Origin: Alphaproteobacteria bacterium
GTDB lineage: Bacteria; Pseudomonadota; Alphaproteobacteria; Micropepsales; Micropepsaceae
Direction of reading: 5' to 3'
Assembly: GCA_003131925.1 (NCBI GenBank)
Contig: PKWC01000111.1
Location: 1 to 24,892, forward strand
Length of the DNA: 24,892 nucleotides
Part shown: positions 23,721-24,892 of the stretch, one piece after another
Numbering within the stretch: the stretch's first letter is position 1
Layout of the letters: every line of letters begins with the position of its first letter
Notes under the pieces: model-generated
What the model was told of the DNA's origin: nothing
Database searches by the model: none
Seen by the model: the letters and a program-made list of their open reading frames with translations, nothing else
Position numbers and translations under genes: made by a program

Positions 23721-24892
23721 ATGAAGCGTTTTCCCATCAATCGGATTGCAATCGGTTTCATGGCGGTCGCTGCTCTGGCGCTGCCCGCCATGGCGGCAAC
23801 GGAAACCGTGCTCTACAGCTTTCCGAATTCCGGGACGGGCGAGCCCCTCGGAACTCTACATTTCAAGAACGGTTCTCTGTACGGAACCGGTTCGGGCGAC
23901 GAAAAATCTGCCGACGGACAGGCCTTCAAACTGACAAACAAAGGCGGTTTCTGGAGAGAAACCACGCTGCTGACATTCGATGGCAGCAATGGCTCCACGC
24001 CTTTTACGGGACCGATTCGCGGTCCGGACGGGGTCTTCTACGGCACGACTGCCTATGGCGATGCCTATAACGGCGGAAACGTGTACGCGCTGTCCAAAAA
24101 GGGAGGAAAATGGGTCAGCTCCACGATCTGGGCCTTCGGCGGCACAACGGGCGACGCCACGCTGCCGGAGTGCGATCTCGTCATGGACAAATCCGGCAAT
24201 ATCTTCGGAACGACCTTTTATGGTGGCACCTATAATCTGGGCACCGTGTTCGAATTGAGCAACGTCAGCGGGGTGTGGACCGAGTCCGTGCTCCACTCAT
24301 TCAGGGGAAACGGCGACGGGTGGTTTCCCTATGCCGGGCTTCTCATGGCGGGATCGGGGACGTTCTACGGGACCACACAATACGGCGGTAATTACGGCAA
24401 CGGCACGGTCTTCAAGCTGTTTCAGTCTCGTGGCGTGTGGAAATTGAAGATCATCCACTCCTTCAATGGCGCCGACGGCTATGAGCCCTGGGGGCCGGTG
24501 ATCAGGGACAAAAACGGTGCCCTCTATGGCACGACTCACGCGGGCGGCGCCTGGGACGTGGGCGTGGTCTTCATGCTCTCGCCGGCCGGCGGCAAATGGA
24601 CTGAAACCGTCCTGCACACGTTCCCATTTCAGATCGGCAGCAATGACGGCTATGAGCCAACCGCGGGGCTCACTTGGGGTCCGTCCGGCAGCCTTTATGG
24701 AACGACCTCCACCGGTAATGCCAGCGACGGAATCGTATTCCAACTCACACAATCCGGCGGGGTGTGGACGGAGACCATTCTCCACGAATTCATCGGCAAG
24801 GGCGATTTCAGCAAGGGCGACGGAGGCGAGCTGCAGGGCGGCATTACTCTCGACAAGAATGGCGCCCTTTACGGCATGACCGTTGGGGGCGG
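23721..24892 (+). CDS. Secreted GloVer-repeat (tandem beta-repeat) protein, 3' end outside window
   Basis: This frame is open from ATG 23721 to the last base, at least 390 codons. Residues 1-26 form a clear signal peptide (MKRFPINR, hydrophobic IAIGFMAVAALALPAMA). The rest is a run of units of about 50-60 residues with the pattern D-x-x-G-x-(L/I/F)-(Y/F)-G-T-T-x-x-G-G-x-x-x-x-G-x-V-(F/Y)-x-L followed by a W-T-E-T-V-L-H-x-F-type strand. At least five units are visible (for example NIFGTTFYGGTYNLGTVFEL, TFYGTTQYGGNYGNGTVFKL, ALYGTTHAGGAWDVGVVFML). This matches the Gloeobacter/Verrucomicrobium repeat family of extracellular proteins, whose function is not established; such proteins often end in a cell-surface or secretion anchor, which would be past the window end. 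No strong ribosome binding site; the signal peptide fixes the start. Confidence 0.86.
   Translation, partial: MKRFPINRIAIGFMAVAALALPAMAATETVLYSFPNSGTGEPLGTLHFKNGSLYGTGSGDEKSADGQAFKLTNKGGFWRETTLLTFDGSNGSTPFTGPIRGPDGVFYGTTAYGDAYNGGNVYALSKKGGKWVSSTIWAFGGTTGDATLPECDLVMDKSGNIFGTTFYGGTYNLGTVFELSNVSGVWTESVLHSFRGNGDGWFPYAGLLMAGSGTFYGTTQYGGNYGNGTVFKLFQSRGVWKLKIIHSFNGADGYEPWGPVIRDKNGALYGTTHAGGAWDVGVVFMLSPAGGKWTETVLHTFPFQIGSNDGYEPTAGLTWGPSGSLYGTTSTGNASDGIVFQLTQSGGVWTETILHEFIGKGDFSKGDGGELQGGITLDKNGALYGMTVGG

Overview
The window comes from a GC-rich alphaproteobacterial chromosome. The best indicators are a gcrA cell-cycle regulator gene (a family confined to Alphaproteobacteria), the argD-argF-hslO gene order, phoU-phoB coupling, and heavy use of GTG and TTG starts. 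A Rhizobiales or Micropepsales relative would fit, but the sequence alone does not settle the genus. No rRNA, tRNA or CRISPR array was seen.

Layout. (1) 1-2.0 kb: 3' end of a PhoR-type kinase, then phoU and phoB overlapping by ATGA (phosphate control). (2) 2.0-5.75 kb: gcrA on the minus strand, then a promoter-like site and the tightly coupled argD-argF-hslO operon (arginine biosynthesis plus the redox chaperone Hsp33). (3) 5.8-11.7 kb: a secreted beta-propeller/phosphoesterase protein on the minus strand; a PilZ-methyltransferase protein on the plus strand; and a six-TM histidine kinase convergent with the methyltransferase. The last two are a candidate signal-synthesis and signal-sensing pair. 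(4) 11.8-13.9 kb: a fatty acid desaturase followed by a ferritin-like diiron 'metal-dependent hydrolase', a likely lipid-modification pair. (5) 14.0-16.1 kb: a complete IS1595-family element of 2115 bp with matching terminal inverted repeats and an exact 8-bp target duplication (TTTGCTAA). It carries the transposase, a 54-aa basic ORF and a 273-aa membrane/coiled-coil passenger protein of unknown function. (6) 16.1-18.75 kb: ligD (NHEJ ligase/polymerase/phosphoesterase). The IS sits in its penultimate codons, replacing the last residue with 16 IS-encoded residues. (7) 18.8-20.9 kb: a SxxK serine hydrolase flanked on both sides by related palindromic dispersed repeats. (8) 20.9-24.9 kb: a TonB-dependent receptor, a one-repeat remnant of a GloVer-repeat protein just upstream of it, and a divergent full-size secreted GloVer-repeat protein running off the window end.

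The least ordinary content is the IS1595 element with its passenger gene, the PilZ-methyltransferase/kinase pair, and the nested palindromic repeats around the serine hydrolase. All functional statements rest on motif recognition by eye. No database search was possible.
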